Shown piece by piece: positions 8,701-17,886 of a stretch of DNA of 64,000 bases. The notes below the pieces were generated by a model. The model worked only from the letters and a program-made list of their open reading frames with translations. It did not search any database and had not been told where the DNA came from. The stretch is from contig NC_005363.1 of the NCBI RefSeq assembly GCF_000196175.1, positions 1,178,001 through 1,242,000 of the forward strand, written 5' to 3'. Source of the stretch: Bdellovibrio bacteriovorus HD100. Lineage in GTDB: Bacteria > Bdellovibrionota > Bdellovibrionia > Bdellovibrionales > Bdellovibrionaceae. A program made the translations under genes and the position numbers. Each line of letters starts with the position of its first letter. The stretch's first letter is position 1.

Positions 8701-11649
8701 CTATTCTTCCGCCGGAGCAAAGCCGCGACGAAGTGTGTTCTCAGTCACGCACGCTGGTTCCATGTACTGTTTTAAGTAATCCGGTCCACCGGTTTTAGAA
8801 CCGATACCGGACATCTTGAACCCACCGAATGGATGACGGTCGACCATTGCGCCCGTGATACCACGATTTACATAAAGATTTCCGACTTCCAGTTCCTCTT
8901 TCACACGGTTGATGTTCGCAGGGCTTCTGGAGAACACGCCACCCGTCAACGCGTACTCTGTGCTGTTGGCGATATCCAACGCCTGATCCAGGTTTTTCGC
9001 GCGGATCACAGCCACAACCGGGCCGAAGATTTCAGCCTGAGCCAGCTTCGCATCACCTGGAACGTCTCCAAAGATCGTCGGAGGCGCAAAGAACCCGCCG
9101 CCCGGTACAGAGCCCTTGAACAGCAGCTTGTGGTTCTTTTCAGCTTCTGCGATCGTTCCAAGGATACGGTCGTAAGCTTCTTTGTCGACAACCGGACCCA
9201 TGTAAGCTTTTGGATTTTCAGCCGGGTGGATCTCGATGGATTTCGCTGTTTCAACCAGACGGTCCACGAAACGGTCGTAAACTTCATCAAGCACGATCAC
9301 ACGGCTGGCAGCAGAACATTTCTGACCGCTGAAACCGAACGCAGAATAGATCACGCCATCAACTGCTTCATCCAGATCCGCATCGTTGTCGATGATCACG
9401 GCGTTCTTACCGCCCATTTCAATGATACAACGTTTGACGTGCTGCTGTCCTGGTTGAACCACCGCTGCGCGGTTCATGATGTGCAGGCCCACGGCTTTGG
9501 AACCTGTGAAGGCGATCGTGGTCGTGTACTTGTGGTTCACGATGTATTCGCCAACTTCTTCACCGTAACCCGGCAGGAAGTTGATCACACCTTGTGGGAA
9601 TCCAGCTTCCTGGATCATTTTCATCAAGCCCCAGGCAACCACTGTGGATTGCTCTGCAGGTTTCATCACCACGGTGTTCCCTGCAACAGCCGCCGCAGTC
9701 ACCATGCCGGCCAAAATCGCCAGAGGGAAGTTCCAAGGAGCAATCACCGCCGTCACACCACGGGATTTGTAGATGTAGTGAGACAGCTCACCTGGCAAGC
9801 CACCCACACGAAGTGGTTTTTGCAACTCACGCATATGGCGGGCATAGTAACGGCAGAAGTCGATGGCTTCACCGATGTCACCGTCAGCTTCAGCCCATGG
9901 TTTACCTACTTCAAGCACTTGCGTGGCAATCAGTTTGAAGCGGTCACGGGTCATGATGTCAGCAAGCTTGTCCACCAGGGCAGCGCGCTGTTCGCAAGGA
10001 ACGTTCTTCCAGGTTTTGTAAGCAGTTTGCGCCGCTTGCATCGCCTGTTCAGCCTGCTCGGTTGTTGCCATCTGGATCTTGCCCACGATCTGATCGGACT
10101 GGGACGGATTCACACGGTCAAAGATCTTGCCGGACTGAAGTTCCTTGTTGTTGATCACAATGTTTACGTTCACCGGCAAAGAAGCCTTGGCTTCAGCCAG
10201 TGCTTTCAGCATTTTCTCACGGTCGGCTTTTACGGCGAAATCCAAAAGTGGTTCATTATAGAACTTGCCTGGTTTTTTCGGAATAACCGGAGACGTCGGA
10301 GTCAAACCTTGAGCCGGATCTTTCAAAAGCTCCGCCATGGATTTGTTGTCGGCGAACTTGCCACGCAGCCAGGATTCGTTGGACGTGTTTTCCAGAAGAC
10401 GGCGTACCAGGTAAGCCATGCCCGGGATCAGTTCGCCCACCGGAGCGTATTCACGCATGCGGTAGCCCATGTCCACGATTGTTTTTTTGATGGGTTCTGC
10501 CATGCCGTAAAGCATTTGGAATTCCAAAGCCTCTTTCGGGATGTTCAGTTTTTCTGCGTAAAGCATGCACGCCGCCAAAGTTCTGACGTTGTGGGATGCA
10601 AAAGCAGGGCGGATGAATTTGATGTTTTCCAGAAGGTACTTCGCGCACAACTCGTAGTTGGCGTCGGATTCGGCCTTGTTGGTGTAAACCGGCACCGGCC
10701 ATCCACGCTGTTCCGCTTCGATGGTTTCGTAATCCCAGTAGGCACCTTTCACCAGACGAACCCAGAACGGAGTGCCGCGTTTTTGCGCGAACTCTGTCAG
10801 GGATTTGACGTCTTCGAAGGAATCGCGCAGGTAAGCCTGAATCACGATACCAAAAAACTTGTAATTTTTGAACTCAGGTTCGTTGATCAGCTCTGTGAAT
10901 ACTTCCAGTGTCAGGTGTTTGACAGAGTACTGTTCCATATCCAGATTCACGAACACGCCTTTTTCCATGCCCAGACGGAACACCGGGCGCAGACGGTCTT
11001 TCAGGATTTTTTTGGATTCATCCCAGGCTGCATCTTTGATCTGGGAATAAAGCGCCGTCATTTTCACGGACACGTTTACTTTCGGCAAAGCACCTTCATG
11101 GTCGCGGTCGATCTGCGGAACTTCGTCCCATTTTTCAGCATCTTTCGCCAGCCAGGTCACAAGCTCCATGTACTTGTTGCTGTAGTCTTGCGCTTCTTTT
11201 TCAGAAAGTGTCGCTTCACCCAAAATGTCGACAGTGAAGGTCATTTTGTTTTTGCGGGCTTTTTTCAAAACCGGCAATGCTTCATCCGGGCTTTCGCCAG
11301 TGATGAACATCTTTGCCATACCCATAACGTTCTTTTTGATCGCACCCGCCATCAGGCCCGGAGCCAAAGAACCCAAACCAAGTCCCACATTGAACACCGG
11401 AGGCAGGGTGCCGCCGTCTTCAGAGAAGTATTCTTTCAAGTGGCGCGCGACTTCATCACCCGAGTTGATGGAGGGAAGCACGTCCACGAAACGGAACATG
11501 TTGGTTTTGAATTTTTCGTTTTTCATGCTCCATTCCATGATGGAGCCATACCAGAAGTCTTTGGAGAAAATGGAAGCCTTGGACTGGCTTTCCATGCGTT
11601 TCAGAATCTCTTCACCACGGGAGACAATTTGCGACTGAATGTCGTTCAT
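8701..11649 (-). CDS. putA: Bifunctional proline dehydrogenase / P5C dehydrogenase (type A PutA)
   Basis: PutA oxidises proline to glutamate in two steps, the first FAD-linked and the second NAD-linked, with channelling of the intermediate. The 982 residues contain a proline dehydrogenase barrel at about 150-440 and an aldehyde dehydrogenase domain at about 500-970. The latter has EMGGKN with the catalytic Glu and GFSGQKCSAAS with nucleophile Cys778. There is no N-terminal ribbon-helix-helix DNA-binding domain and no C-terminal extension, so this is a short type A PutA and not a self-regulating trifunctional one. It fits a cell that burns amino acids from protein-rich food. A strong terminator follows. 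Confidence 0.96.
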   Translation of the reverse strand: MNDIQSQIVSRGEEILKRMESQSKASIFSKDFWYGSIMEWSMKNEKFKTNMFRFVDVLPSINSGDEVARHLKEYFSEDGGTLPPVFNVGLGLGSLAPGLMAGAIKKNVMGMAKMFITGESPDEALPVLKKARKNKMTFTVDILGEATLSEKEAQDYSNKYMELVTWLAKDAEKWDEVPQIDRDHEGALPKVNVSVKMTALYSQIKDAAWDESKKILKDRLRPVFRLGMEKGVFVNLDMEQYSVKHLTLEVFTELINEPEFKNYKFFGIVIQAYLRDSFEDVKSLTEFAQKRGTPFWVRLVKGAYWDYETIEAEQRGWPVPVYTNKAESDANYELCAKYLLENIKFIRPAFASHNVRTLAACMLYAEKLNIPKEALEFQMLYGMAEPIKKTIVDMGYRMREYAPVGELIPGMAYLVRRLLENTSNESWLRGKFADNKSMAELLKDPAQGLTPTSPVIPKKPGKFYNEPLLDFAVKADREKMLKALAEAKASLPVNVNIVINNKELQSGKIFDRVNPSQSDQIVGKIQMATTEQAEQAMQAAQTAYKTWKNVPCEQRAALVDKLADIMTRDRFKLIATQVLEVGKPWAEADGDIGEAIDFCRYYARHMRELQKPLRVGGLPGELSHYIYKSRGVTAVIAPWNFPLAILAGMVTAAAVAGNTVVMKPAEQSTVVAWGLMKMIQEAGFPQGVINFLPGYGEEVGEYIVNHKYTTTIAFTGSKAVGLHIMNRAAVVQPGQQHVKRCIIEMGGKNAVIIDNDADLDEAVDGVIYSAFGFSGQKCSAASRVIVLDEVYDRFVDRLVETAKSIEIHPAENPKAYMGPVVDKEAYDRILGTIAEAEKNHKLLFKGSVPGGGFFAPPTIFGDVPGDAKLAQAEIFGPVVAVIRAKNLDQALDIANSTEYALTGGVFSRSPANINRVKEELEVGNLYVNRGITGAMVDRHPFGGFKMSGIGSKTGGPDYLKQYMEPACVTENTLRRGFAPAEE

Positions 11650-11755
11650 ATGCTTTTACCTCTACAGAAGGGCCGCATATTCTCACGGGGATATAAAAAT
11701 TCAAGCGATTAGTGTTCCGGGAATAGGGGTGGAAACAGGGGATTGACGCGAATGG

Positions 11756-12343
11756 CTAGCGAGCCAGCCATTGGTGTTTCATTTTACCCACGATTTCGGC
11801 TTCCAGAGCGTCGCCGCGGCGAATAGGGCCGACTCCGGCCGGAGTGCCGGTCAAAAGCAGGTCGCCGGGTTCAACCGGGAAGTGCTGGCGCACGAATTCG
11901 ATCAGGTTTTCCAGAGAAAAAATCATCTGGTTGGTGTTCCCCATCTGGCGGGTTTCACCGTTGATTTTTAGAATAATTTCAAGGTTCTTCAGCTCTTCCA
12001 GATCGTCCACCGGGAAGAACGCAGAAAGGGGAGTGGCGCCCTTGAAGCTTTTAGCCAGCGTCCAGGGATGACCTTTGGATTTCAACTGGTTTTGTTTGTC
12101 CCGGTCAGTCAGATCCAGGGCGATGCAGGCTTCGTCAATTTGCAGGTTTTCATCAAACTGCAGCGCCAGTTCCACCTCGTGGTGAACCTCTTTCATCCAG
12201 GCTGGAACAACCAGTTCTTTGGCGGCCAAAGTGGCGGTGCTTCCGGCTTTCAAAAAGATCATCGGTTCGGTCGGAACCTCGTTACCCAATTCTTTTGCGT
12301 GTTCAGCGTAATTGCGGCCGACAGCCCAGATATTGCGAATCAT
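11756..12343 (-). CDS. Fumarylacetoacetate hydrolase family protein
   Basis: A 195-residue FAH-fold enzyme, a family of metal-dependent hydrolases, decarboxylases and isomerases acting on beta-dicarbonyl compounds. Seen: the N-terminal VGRNYAEHAKELG motif, the metal-binding region with EVHHEVELALQ, and the C-terminal LLTGTPAGVGPIRRGD motif. It is shorter than full-length FAH and resembles the small YcgM/FAHD1-type proteins, for which oxaloacetate decarboxylase or acylpyruvase activity is known. The exact substrate cannot be read from sequence. The start codon overlaps the stop of the SixA-like gene (ATGA), so the two form an operon. Confidence 0.88.
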   Translation of the reverse strand: MIRNIWAVGRNYAEHAKELGNEVPTEPMIFLKAGSTATLAAKELVVPAWMKEVHHEVELALQFDENLQIDEACIALDLTDRDKQNQLKSKGHPWTLAKSFKGATPLSAFFPVDDLEELKNLEIILKINGETRQMGNTNQMIFSLENLIEFVRQHFPVEPGDLLLTGTPAGVGPIRRGDALEAEIVGKMKHQWLAR

Positions 12344-12831
12344 AGTTGAATCCTTTTTAGTTCGATGAACTCAAAAACACCGTCGGAATTCACATGAAAA
12401 CCAACGTGCTGGCAGGGACTCCAGTGGGAAAACTCAGCGTCAGAAAGATCTTTATCAGCAGGGGCCACCCCCATGGCTTCAACCACCCAGTCATAGTGGG
12501 AGCACATGAAAATTGTCGCCTCACTTTTGGTGGCGGCATTTTCCAGCAGCTTGCTGATGCGTTTACGAAAATCACTCAGGGTTTCATCGCCTTTTTGTTC
12601 TAGCAGCGCGTCCTGGGTGATCAGGGGCAGACCCAGATGCTGGGACAGGGGACGGAAGGTGCTGTGGGTGCGCTTTTTAGGAGACACCCAAAGCTCTGTT
12701 GGTCGCGGCAATTCCTCTTTAAGCACCTTATCGAGCAGTTTGGAGGCTTGAGCATGTCCCTCGGCCGTGAGATCGGGGTCTCCGGAAAAATCCATGGCTT
12801 TCTGGGCGTGTCTAAAGACGTAGATCTTCAT
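12340..12831 (-). CDS. SixA-like histidine phosphatase family protein
   Basis: A 163-residue member of the histidine phosphatase superfamily. The N-terminal motif is RHAQKA, with His8 as phospho-acceptor in place of the usual RHG. Downstream are SPKKRTHST, carrying the second Arg, and CSHYDWV with the partner His. The RHA variant and small size match SixA, which dephosphorylates phosphohistidine on phosphotransfer proteins, but the actual target is unknown. It is translationally coupled to the FAH-family gene through a 4-bp overlap. The upstream gap to hslO is about 78 bp, holding divergent promoters. Confidence 0.85.
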   Translation of the reverse strand: MKIYVFRHAQKAMDFSGDPDLTAEGHAQASKLLDKVLKEELPRPTELWVSPKKRTHSTFRPLSQHLGLPLITQDALLEQKGDETLSDFRKRISKLLENAATKSEATIFMCSHYDWVVEAMGVAPADKDLSDAEFSHWSPCQHVGFHVNSDGVFEFIELKRIQL

Positions 12832-12909
12832 TGCGGCGGGCTCTCTTCTGCTTGAAATTAGGGTCTTGCTTTGTTAGGGTCATTTTTCCATAAAGTCCGG
12901 GAGTTTGTC

Positions 12910-13809
12910 ATGAGTAAAGAACGAGTTCATCGCTTTGTATCCAAAGATCTGACTGTGCGTATTGCCGCAGTGAATGCGACTGAAGTCGTTCGACACATGC
13001 AGGGTCTGCAAAACACTTATCCCTTGGCCACGGTGGCTGTGGGACGCAGTATGGTCGGCGCACTTTTGATGGCGGCTCAGCTTAAGGATGATCAAATGGT
13101 CGGCCTGCTTTTCCGTGGTAACGGCCCGTTGGGAAGTGTCTACGCCGAAGCCTCCTACAACGGACACGTGCGTGGTTACACCGCCAACCCACAATACCAG
13201 CCAGCCAATTATGACAACGGCTTGTCTTTGAAAGACGCCATCGGCATCGGTTTGTTGAGTGTGGCTCGACATCAGCCATTCCAGAAACAACCGTTCCAAG
13301 GAACTGTTGAATTGGTCAGTGGTGAAATCGGGCAGGACATCGCCCACTATCTGCACCAGTCCCACCAGATCCGTTCCTTGGTTTCGTTGGGCGTTTACCT
13401 GGACACGTACGGCAAAGTTCGTTCTGCCGGCGGCGTACTGATTGAAGTCATGCCCGGCGTGGACGAAGCCGTCGTGGAAAGAATCCAGAAAAACTACGAA
13501 GACAAAAAACCAAACATCTCACAAATGCTTTTGGACGGCGCGACCGCAGAACAATTGGTGGCTCCGTTCATGGATGGCATCCCGTTTGAAGAAATCGAAC
13601 ACAAACCCGAAGTTGAATACTTCTGCCCATGCACCAAAGACCGCGTGATGCGCGCTTTGGAGCTTTTGACGGTGGAAGATTTCGAAGACATGATCCAAAA
13701 AGCCGAACCAGTCCACGTGACTTGTCAGGTTTGTGGTCGTCCTTACGAAGTTTCCATTCCTGAGGTTCAGGAGCTTAAAGACAAACTTCACAAAGAGTCT
13801 CTGCACTAG
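12910..13809 (+). CDS. hslO: Redox-regulated chaperone Hsp33
   Basis: Hsp33 is a cytosolic holdase switched on when oxidation releases its zinc. The 299-residue protein has the typical N-terminal domain (RGNGPLG, then YTANPQY). Near the C terminus is the zinc switch, FCPC followed about 30 residues later by CQVCG, so all four redox cysteines are present. ATG 12910 is preferred over an upstream in-frame ATG at 12871 because the conserved sequence begins at MSKERVHRF. The gene ends just before palindromic element A. It is divergent from the SixA-like gene. Confidence 0.95.
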   Translation: MSKERVHRFVSKDLTVRIAAVNATEVVRHMQGLQNTYPLATVAVGRSMVGALLMAAQLKDDQMVGLLFRGNGPLGSVYAEASYNGHVRGYTANPQYQPANYDNGLSLKDAIGIGLLSVARHQPFQKQPFQGTVELVSGEIGQDIAHYLHQSHQIRSLVSLGVYLDTYGKVRSAGGVLIEVMPGVDEAVVERIQKNYEDKKPNISQMLLDGATAEQLVAPFMDGIPFEEIEHKPEVEYFCPCTKDRVMRALELLTVEDFEDMIQKAEPVHVTCQVCGRPYEVSIPEVQELKDKLHKESLH

Positions 13810-13824
13810 GTTTTCGGGTGCGCG

Positions 13825-13970
13825 CCGGCTTGGAGTCCAGCAAGGACTTTCCCGGCGCTGCGGGAGACACGGCATCCTGCCTCGTCGCTTCCGCCTGACG
13901 GCGGAGGGCCATCCAGGCCCCGCGAAGGTCTCCCTTCGGCCGGCAAAGCCCTTGCTGGCCTCCAATCCGG
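13825..13970 (+). repeat. Palindromic intergenic element, family 1, copy A
   Basis: A 146-bp element bounded by 21-bp imperfect inverted repeats (13825-13845 and 13950-13970). The GC-rich interior holds smaller hairpins (GGCA-TCC-TGCC and CCGCC-TGA-CGGCGG-like). Its core, around GCCTCGTCGCTTCC and CCAGGCCCCGCGAAGG, is found again in opposite orientation in copy B. It lies 15 bp after the hslO stop in the orientation of that gene, so a 3'-end role in termination or mRNA protection is possible. Confidence 0.75.
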
Positions 13971-14135
13971 TGTCATCGACATCTGCACAGCCTCTGTGTA
14001 AAGCTTTTCTTTAAGATCAAGATCATCCAAAGAAATAAAGACAGCGCAGGGAATACCAAACCTGACAATCAACGTCCGCGCGAGATAAACGACATCGCGC
14101 GCGTGCGCAGTCGTCTCCTCTAATTTCTTTTTAAG
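13971..14135 (-). pseudogene. Probable gene remnant between two palindromic elements
   Basis: Between elements A and B the minus strand has an open frame with protein-like composition, from about 14135. It begins LKKKLEETTAHARDVVYLAR and continues through a hydrophobic FGIPCAVFISLDDLDLKEKL stretch. It has no start codon after the preceding in-frame TGA, and it runs straight into element A and stops within it. This looks like the interior of a gene whose ends were lost, with the elements at the break points. I do not recognise the family, and chance coding potential cannot be excluded. Confidence 0.35.
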
Positions 14136-14152
14136 TCATTTCGTTCGAAGAC

Positions 14153-14293
14153 GGATTGGGGAAGTCACCGGGATTTACCGACCGCAGTCGGCCTTCGCGG
14201 GGCCTGGACGGCCCTCCCACCGCAGGTGGGAAGCGACGAGGCACGACGCCGTGCCGACGGAGTGTCGGGAAAGCCCGGTGACTTCCCCAATCC
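14153..14293 (-). repeat. Palindromic intergenic element, family 1, copy B
   Basis: A 141-bp element with perfect 20-bp inverted termini (14153-14172 and 14274-14293). Its interior, read on the minus strand, matches the core of copy A. Where its hairpin bases differ from A they remain paired (GGCAC/GTGCC; CCACC/GGTGG), which suggests selection on RNA or DNA structure. It lies downstream of the minus-strand phospholipase-D-like gene, in that gene's orientation. Confidence 0.75.
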
Positions 14294-14331
14294 CCCCTTG
14301 TTCAAACCAAATCCCGATTTCAAAAAAGGAA

Positions 14332-16524
14332 TTAGAAGAGCGAATCTCCCCAGTCTATGAGGGTGGAGTTGATCCAGCCTACTTTTTCTTGGGCTGTGAT
14401 GCGGCGGCCTTTGCTGATGTAATCTAAGGCCTCTTTGCGCATGTCCAGGGCGGTCGGGCCGTGCAAGATCAAGACGCCGCTTTCGGTGTCGTGGATGAAG
14501 CTTCGGCGGTTCATGTTGACGCTGCTGATGAAACTCAACTTTTTGTCGATCACCAGGATTTTGGAATGCATGATCGAATTGGGTTGGGTCCATTCAAAGA
14601 TTTCTACGTTTTTCAAATGGCGGTTGATGCCTTGTTTGTTCACGTCTTCGGCGATCTTCGGGGTGCCGTCGCCGGCAAGGTGAATACGGGTGATGATTTT
14701 TACTTTTACTTTGCGTTGAACGGCGCGGTCCAAGGCCGCACTGATTGCCACGGATGGGCGGAAGTACGGGGTCGTCAAGAGCAGTTCAGACTGGGCGGAA
14801 TCAATCATGTCGATATAGAACTTTTCCAGCTGATAGCCGTCAAAGTAGGGCATCGAAGTGATGTGACGAACCAGCGGAGTCGCATAGGGCAGTGAGCGCA
14901 GGCGCATGACCTGATCTGCTGTGGCTTCTTTTGGCACGTTGATGTTTGTGGATCGGTGGCGTTGGGTTTCCGGGTCACGCATCCAGAAGGACAGCATCTG
15001 GGCCATGACGGATTTTACGAAGGCATAACCACGGATTTCGATTTCGAAATCGTCATAGTACACATAAGCTTCTTCGCCATCGCCATAGTTCTTCAGGTAC
15101 TGGTAAGCCTTATAAAAGGGTGTATCGCTGAAGATATAAGAGTCGCGGATATTGCGGCCCCCGGTGATCAGGAAGCTGTCTTTGGTGTTGGTGCTGGAAT
15201 GACCAATAATCAGTTTCGTGTGATTCACCCGGTGGAACTTGTCAAACCAGCCGCCGTTGTTTTCATCGGACAGCACGTATTTGTAGTACTGCACTTTGAT
15301 ATTCGGAAGACCCTGTTGCAAACGGTCCAGAATTGCCTTGTCTTTTTTAGTCATGGTGACTTCCGGGACAAGAATACGAATCTGTGTTCCTTGCTGACCG
15401 TGATAGCGAAGAGCACTGGACAGCACCATGCCATAAAAATCCGCCGAGAAGTTCAAAGAAGAAACCCAGATGATGTCAAACTTCGGAGCTTTGGAAAAAT
15501 CCAGCTCGGCCAGTGGATTCTTTTTGTTGAAGTCCCTGCGGCTTAGCGGTGAGCCCGTCAGCGCCAGGATCTTTTGATTGATCGACACGTAAGGGTCACG
15601 CAGATTCACCAGTTTGTCGAAGGTCTGCGGGCAGGTCGTATAGTTGAAGTCCTGCTTCCAGAAGAACGCGGTCACGTCGTTGCCGAAGTTTCCGTCCGGA
15701 CGGGCGCAGATGTCGATTTGGTTTGTCAATTTGATCCATTCCTGGGACACGCGGCCCAGATCCACCAGCTGCAGACCGTTGGTCCATGTTTTGGATTTTT
15801 CCGGGTCATAGAAGGACAGCCGGCAGTAATTCACTCGCGGAGTGAAACGGACACGGATTTTCTGGCCGTTTTCCTGATTGTAGTACCAGTTGAATTCATA
15901 GGCGCGGCTTTGCTGTTCGCTTGAAAAGAACCAGCTGCCCGGGTGAATGATGTCTCCATCGCATTCAAGACGGCCTTTCAGGTACTTCTTTCGTGTGTTA
16001 TCTTTTTCTTCACGGAAAACGGATCCCGGAACCGGAATATCATTTTCCAGGCGCAAGACATAGGTTTCATAAAACATATGTTCAATCGGGAAGGAGCCCT
16101 GTTGGGAGCCGAATTTGAAGTCATCCATTGAACGGATTCTAAGCACTTCTTCTTTTTCAAACAGGCGGGGGCGGAATGTGGCCTCAAACCACGGACCCAG
16201 ACCCGACCATTCACGCAAGTAAAGCTTCGAGGACAGCTGGTTGATCTCAGCGTTGCGCTCTTTCAGCAAGGCTTCAACATAGGGCCAGTTTTCATGGGCA
16301 TGATCGAGGTCTTTTCGAAATTTTGCGTTTTCCTGTCCTTTTTGGAATAGCTCCTGATTGTACTTCCAGTCTTTGTTCCAATAACGGGAAAGTTCGACGT
16401 CGATTTCCTGAATGCGGTTGGCGCGTTCATCGTCATACATCACAGAGCTCGGTGCGCGCTGCGGGCCCGTGCATGAAGTCAGTAATGTGATGGCCAGTAA
16501 AAGGCCTCCCAAATGCTTGTTCAT
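14332..16524 (-). CDS. Phospholipase-D-like lipoprotein (cardiolipin synthase type)
   Basis: A 730-residue protein with a signal peptide and lipobox LLTSC (Cys18), so anchored in the envelope. The C-terminal half carries two PLD-type motifs. The second, HSKILVIDKKLSF followed by SSVNMN, is a complete HxKx4D. The first reads HTKLIIGHSS, with His where the Asp normally stands, followed by a GGRNI segment. PLD enzymes pair two such motifs to hydrolyse or transfer phosphodiesters, so activity may be altered. The N-terminal 250 residues are charged and unrecognised. The roughly doubled length and lipidation differ from ordinary cardiolipin synthase. The substrate could be self or prey phospholipid. 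Confidence 0.82.
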   Translation of the reverse strand: MNKHLGGLLLAITLLTSCTGPQRAPSSVMYDDERANRIQEIDVELSRYWNKDWKYNQELFQKGQENAKFRKDLDHAHENWPYVEALLKERNAEINQLSSKLYLREWSGLGPWFEATFRPRLFEKEEVLRIRSMDDFKFGSQQGSFPIEHMFYETYVLRLENDIPVPGSVFREEKDNTRKKYLKGRLECDGDIIHPGSWFFSSEQQSRAYEFNWYYNQENGQKIRVRFTPRVNYCRLSFYDPEKSKTWTNGLQLVDLGRVSQEWIKLTNQIDICARPDGNFGNDVTAFFWKQDFNYTTCPQTFDKLVNLRDPYVSINQKILALTGSPLSRRDFNKKNPLAELDFSKAPKFDIIWVSSLNFSADFYGMVLSSALRYHGQQGTQIRILVPEVTMTKKDKAILDRLQQGLPNIKVQYYKYVLSDENNGGWFDKFHRVNHTKLIIGHSSTNTKDSFLITGGRNIRDSYIFSDTPFYKAYQYLKNYGDGEEAYVYYDDFEIEIRGYAFVKSVMAQMLSFWMRDPETQRHRSTNINVPKEATADQVMRLRSLPYATPLVRHITSMPYFDGYQLEKFYIDMIDSAQSELLLTTPYFRPSVAISAALDRAVQRKVKVKIITRIHLAGDGTPKIAEDVNKQGINRHLKNVEIFEWTQPNSIMHSKILVIDKKLSFISSVNMNRRSFIHDTESGVLILHGPTALDMRKEALDYISKGRRITAQEKVGWINSTLIDWGDSLF

Positions 16525-16686
16525 CAGATACTAAAACGGCTGCTCTGAGGGAAAAGTTAACGATTTTCCTTAAGAAATTTCCAAAAATTAACATCACCCT
16601 GTTTCGTCGCCTGAACAATCTTTAGACACCTCTTTGGGGGTCTTGGTTGAGGGCAGGGCGGACCGGGCTTTGCTTGTGTTTAAGGT

Positions 16687-17883
16687 ATGGAAAACACAAG
16701 ATCTTCGTCTCAAAATGAGATCCCCGTGAAATGGCTGTCGGTCTTTGCGATCGTAAGTCTGGTGGTCGCCGTACTTAGCTTCGGCTACGAAGTTCACCGC
16801 GCCCAGGATTCTGTTCGTCAGTACGTCGGGATTTGGGAAGACGATATTGCCCGCGCCAAACTTTTCCAGGGCGACCCAACATTGCAAAATAAAATTCTGA
16901 AACAGCTTAAAGAAGTCCACACGGCCGTAGTAAAAAGCGAAGTTCAGAACCCTGAATCCCTGCAGTGCCTGATTTCCACGGAAGTGCCAATCACCCTGAA
17001 CTCTTTGCCAGCCGGAAAAATGGCGGTGTGCTTCGGTCCGTCCGAGTTGGCGGTCAAAGCTCTGACTTCACCGGTGTTTATGTTGGGTGTGGTATTGGGT
17101 TTGATTTTGTTGGGGTTCGGCTATCGCCGTGAATTTTTGGCGCGTCTGCACGAACAAAAGCTGGAATCTGAACTGGCCCGCAATAAAGAGATTTCGGAAA
17201 TCTCGCGCCAGGTGGCGCATGATATCCGCGGACCGTTGATGGCCCTGACAACTTTAAGCCAGCTGTCCCATGATATGAGCACGGAAAAGAAAGAACTGTT
17301 TGATCACGCCGTGGCCCGCATCAAAGGTATCGCCGAAGATCTGCTGGCCAAGGGCCGCAAACAAAATGCGGAGTCCAGTGCGCCGGCAGTTAAAACATCA
17401 CAGCAGGATCTGACGAACTTGATGGACTCCTTGTTGAAAGAATATCGTTTCTCTCATCCCGCAGTGAATTTCACCTGGCACAAACACATTCATTCTGATG
17501 TGGTGAAGGTGAATCTGGAATCAGTAAAAATCCAGCGTGTGGTCAGTAATCTTTTGAACAACGCTCTGGAGGCTTTGCCGGAATCAGAGGCTGCTATTAA
17601 TCTGACTTTGATGGAGCGCCAGGATCATTGGCTGCTGCAGATCATGGACAATGGCAGTGGCATCCCCGAGGACATTTTGCCAAAGCTGGCCCAAGAAGGC
17701 GTGAGCTACGGCAAAGACAATGGCAATGGGCTGGGTCTGTACGATGCCAAGAAAACCCTGGAATCAGTAGGCGGCGACCTGCAGATTCGCTCCCGTGTCG
17801 GTGTCGGGACTCAGGTGATCCTGCGATTCCCCAAGTCTGCTGAGGCGGTGCTTGACCGCGCGGTGGCGACTCATCATCCTTAA
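16687..17883 (+). CDS. Membrane sensor histidine kinase
   Basis: A 398-residue kinase. It has a TM helix at about 17-37, a periplasmic sensor of about 100 residues, a second TM at about 135-155, a dimerisation/phosphoacceptor helix with SRQVAHDIRGPL (His178), and an ATP-binding domain. The N box is NLLNNALEAL, the G1 box DNGSGIP and the G2 box DNGNGLGLYDAKK. No response regulator is adjacent, so it is an orphan. It is divergent from the phospholipase-D-like gene. A TCTCAAAATGAGA palindrome lies just inside the start of the coding region. The next gene begins 3 bp after the stop and is probably co-transcribed. Confidence 0.92.
   Translation: MENTRSSSQNEIPVKWLSVFAIVSLVVAVLSFGYEVHRAQDSVRQYVGIWEDDIARAKLFQGDPTLQNKILKQLKEVHTAVVKSEVQNPESLQCLISTEVPITLNSLPAGKMAVCFGPSELAVKALTSPVFMLGVVLGLILLGFGYRREFLARLHEQKLESELARNKEISEISRQVAHDIRGPLMALTTLSQLSHDMSTEKKELFDHAVARIKGIAEDLLAKGRKQNAESSAPAVKTSQQDLTNLMDSLLKEYRFSHPAVNFTWHKHIHSDVVKVNLESVKIQRVVSNLLNNALEALPESEAAINLTLMERQDHWLLQIMDNGSGIPEDILPKLAQEGVSYGKDNGNGLGLYDAKKTLESVGGDLQIRSRVGVGTQVILRFPKSAEAVLDRAVATHHP
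16708..16720. promoter_or_regulatory. TCTC-N5-GAGA palindrome at the histidine kinase start
   Basis: The perfect palindrome TCTC-AAAAT-GAGA lies 21 bp inside the histidine kinase gene, near the divergent promoter region. The same pattern occurs at 21864, 38457, 45044 and 60932. A binding-site role is inferred from this recurrence. Confidence 0.35.
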
Positions 17884-17886
17884 TCC

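Noticed and set aside
8833-11712. 959-codon open frame on the plus strand opposite putA
   Set aside because: It is the antisense shadow of putA. The product is rich in His, Arg and Phe without any domain, while putA on the other strand is a complete, well-conserved enzyme.
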